Made by a program: the position numbers and the translations under genes. This document shows, piece after piece, positions 23,151 through 24,558 of a DNA stretch of 24,558 nucleotides. The number at the start of each line of letters is the position of its first letter. The stretch's first letter is position 1. The notes beneath the pieces were generated by a model. The model ran no database searches and was not told the DNA's origin. It saw nothing but the letters and a program-made list of their open reading frames with translations. Origin of the DNA: 66-474 sp036568625 (lineage in GTDB: Bacteria; Pseudomonadota; Gammaproteobacteria; Xanthomonadales; Rhodanobacteraceae); the NCBI GenBank assembly GCA_036568625.1, contig DATCSF010000246.1, forward strand, positions 1 through 24,558, read 5' to 3'.

Positions 23151-24529
23151 TCCGCGTTCCCGGCGGTCGTCGCCACGCAACCGTTGCGCCAGCGGGTATA
23201 GAAGTACACGGGCAGGCCCGCGGCGATCAGCGCCAGCGTCAGCAGGAAGGCGCGCTGGCCGGTGCCGATGAACGCCAGCACCATGCACAGCGTGCACACC
23301 GCGGACATCAGCAGCACGTTCCGCGAGCGGCAGCCCGGCGCCCTGCGGTACCACAACACGCCGAGCGCGAGGCCGCAGCCGAGATAGAACGGCAGCACGG
23401 AGGCGGTCACCATCTGCACCAGGAAGGTGAACGCCGAGACCAGCGACTTGCTGTAACTCATCACCACCGTCACCGACGAGAACACCCCGGTCGCGAGCAA
23501 CGCCGACACCGGCGCGCCGAATCGGTTGCTGCGGGCCAGTATCGGCGGCAGCACGCCGCCCGCCGCCATCGTGCGCGTCAACTCGCCGCCCAGAAGGATC
23601 CAGCCGTTGAGCGCGCCGAGCCCGCTCACCATCACGAACAGCGCGATCCAGCGTCCGCTGTCGTTCGCGAGCAAACGGTCCATCAGCAGCGAAAACGGCG
23701 CGCTGGCGCCGGCGAGTTCGTGCTGCGGAATCAGCAGCATCGGGATCGTGCACACCAGCACGTACACCACCACCGCCAGCACCGCGCCGGCCAGGGTCGC
23801 GCGCGGGATCGTCCGGCCCGGGTTCTCGACGTGGGCCGCCGGCATCGTCGCCGATTCGATCCCCATCATCGCGAACAAGGTGAGGGTCACGGTGGCCGCC
23901 ACGCCGCCCAGCGAAATCGGCGTGGTGGGCAGGTGCGCGGTGTAACTATGTGGCGCCGAGAACAGCAGCCACGCGCCCAGTGCGATGACGGCCGCCATCG
24001 GCACCAGCTTCAGCACCGTCGTGACGATCTGCACGCCGCCGCCGGCGCGCACGCCGAACAGGTTGACCACGACCATCGTCCACAGCAACGCCAACGCCAG
24101 CCATACCGGAGGCAGCACGTGGCCGGGTCCGACGACGGCCTCCATGTAGCCGACCACGCCGGCCGCGAGCGCGGTGTTGGTCAGCCACACCGAGACCCAG
24201 TAGGCCCACATCGCCAGATACGCCGGCACCTCGCCCAGCGTGAGCCGGATGTAGTCGAACGGCCCATCGGCATCGGGCAGAACGCGCGCCAGCTTCGCGA
24301 ACACCACAGCCAGCACCAGGCTGCCGGCCATCACCACGGCCCAGCCGACCAATCCGTTGAAACCGTACGGCGCGAGCGAGGCGGGCAGCAGGAAGATGCC
24401 CATGCCGATGACGTTGCCGACGACCAGCGCGGTGCAGGTCCAGAAGCCGATCCGCGGACCGGCGTGTGCGCCGTTTGCGGGATGCTGCGGCTCGGGTGCG
24501 GGCGCGCCGCCCAGCCCAGCCGGATTCAT
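23147..24529 (-). CDS. APC superfamily amino acid/amine permease (APA, AdiC/CadB-like)
   Basis: The 460-residue protein is an inner-membrane transporter with about 12 predicted helices. The substrate-binding first helix reads VVGNVIGMGIFLLPASLAPYG, closely like the AdiC/CadB/PotE antiporters. TM6 has LTLFAMMGIESATMPAAHVENPGRTIPRAT, and the later GWILLGGELTRTMAAGGVLPPILARSNRFGAPVSALL segment is the APA-family region holding AdiC's gating tryptophan. It likely carries a basic amino acid, amine or amino-acid derivative. Its stop overlaps the TMADH-like start, so it probably imports that enzyme's substrate or exchanges it for product. The N-terminus is polar and Pro/Ala-rich, no ribosome site is visible before the ATG at 24529, and the frame stays open to the window edge, so the true start could be upstream. 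Confidence 0.9.
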   Translation of the reverse strand: MNPAGLGGAPAPEPQHPANGAHAGPRIGFWTCTALVVGNVIGMGIFLLPASLAPYGFNGLVGWAVVMAGSLVLAVVFAKLARVLPDADGPFDYIRLTLGEVPAYLAMWAYWVSVWLTNTALAAGVVGYMEAVVGPGHVLPPVWLALALLWTMVVVNLFGVRAGGGVQIVTTVLKLVPMAAVIALGAWLLFSAPHSYTAHLPTTPISLGGVAATVTLTLFAMMGIESATMPAAHVENPGRTIPRATLAGAVLAVVVYVLVCTIPMLLIPQHELAGASAPFSLLMDRLLANDSGRWIALFVMVSGLGALNGWILLGGELTRTMAAGGVLPPILARSNRFGAPVSALLATGVFSSVTVVMSYSKSLVSAFTFLVQMVTASVLPFYLGCGLALGVLWYRRAPGCRSRNVLLMSAVCTLCMVLAFIGTGQRAFLLTLALIAAGLPVYFYTRWRNGCVATTAGNAE

Positions 24530-24558
24530 GGGGACGCGGCAGCCGCGCGCGCGTAGGC

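Overview
The window is high-GC bacterial chromosomal DNA. Gene content and order point to a gammaproteobacterium of the Xanthomonadales (Lysobacterales), most like a motile Rhodanobacteraceae such as Dyella, Rhodanobacter or Luteibacter. That assignment rests on recognised families and neighbourhoods, not on a database search. There are no RNA genes, CRISPR arrays or intact insertion sequences that I can support.

Left part (1-5400): a flagellar locus. flgB-flgC-flgD-flgE run leftwards, and flgE is cut by the window edge. flgA is divergent from flgB. It is followed by flgM, flgN and a degenerate-EAL/HDOD signalling protein, which read rightwards. flgM is preceded by a very good FliA (sigma-28) promoter, so the flgM-flgN-HDOD unit should be late flagellar genes.

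Middle part (5400-15700): a phasin gene with a palindrome-rich AT-rich promoter region and a textbook terminator; a possible small gene in the following 640-bp gap; pirin; a YecA/YgfB-like protein; exonuclease III; oligopeptidase A (prlC), which carries an in-frame 15-bp tandem repeat; a divergent cyclic-nucleotide-binding patatin phospholipase; a gamma-class carbonic anhydrase-like protein converging on shikimate dehydrogenase (aroE); and a small two-helix membrane protein whose 3' end looks decayed.

Right part (15600-24558): an ATP-grasp amidoligase of the RimK/RLAN type is divergent from a stand-alone GNAT acetyltransferase, which suggests a peptide- or small-molecule-modifying pair. Next is the conserved proteobacterial block lptM-dapF-DUF484-xerC. 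A 357-bp gap follows with a ~100-bp nested inverted repeat. Last is a leftward operon of an APC/APA-type permease overlapping by four bases a trimethylamine-dehydrogenase-like flavo-iron-sulfur enzyme. The enzyme keeps the cofactor-binding and catalytic residues but has lost two of the three aromatic residues of the amine pocket.

The best candidates for something undescribed are the permease/TMADH-like operon (unknown amine or N-methyl substrate) and the RLAN-ATP-grasp/GNAT pair. The prlC repeat, the phasin control region and the 20.9-kb hairpin element are smaller points of interest.
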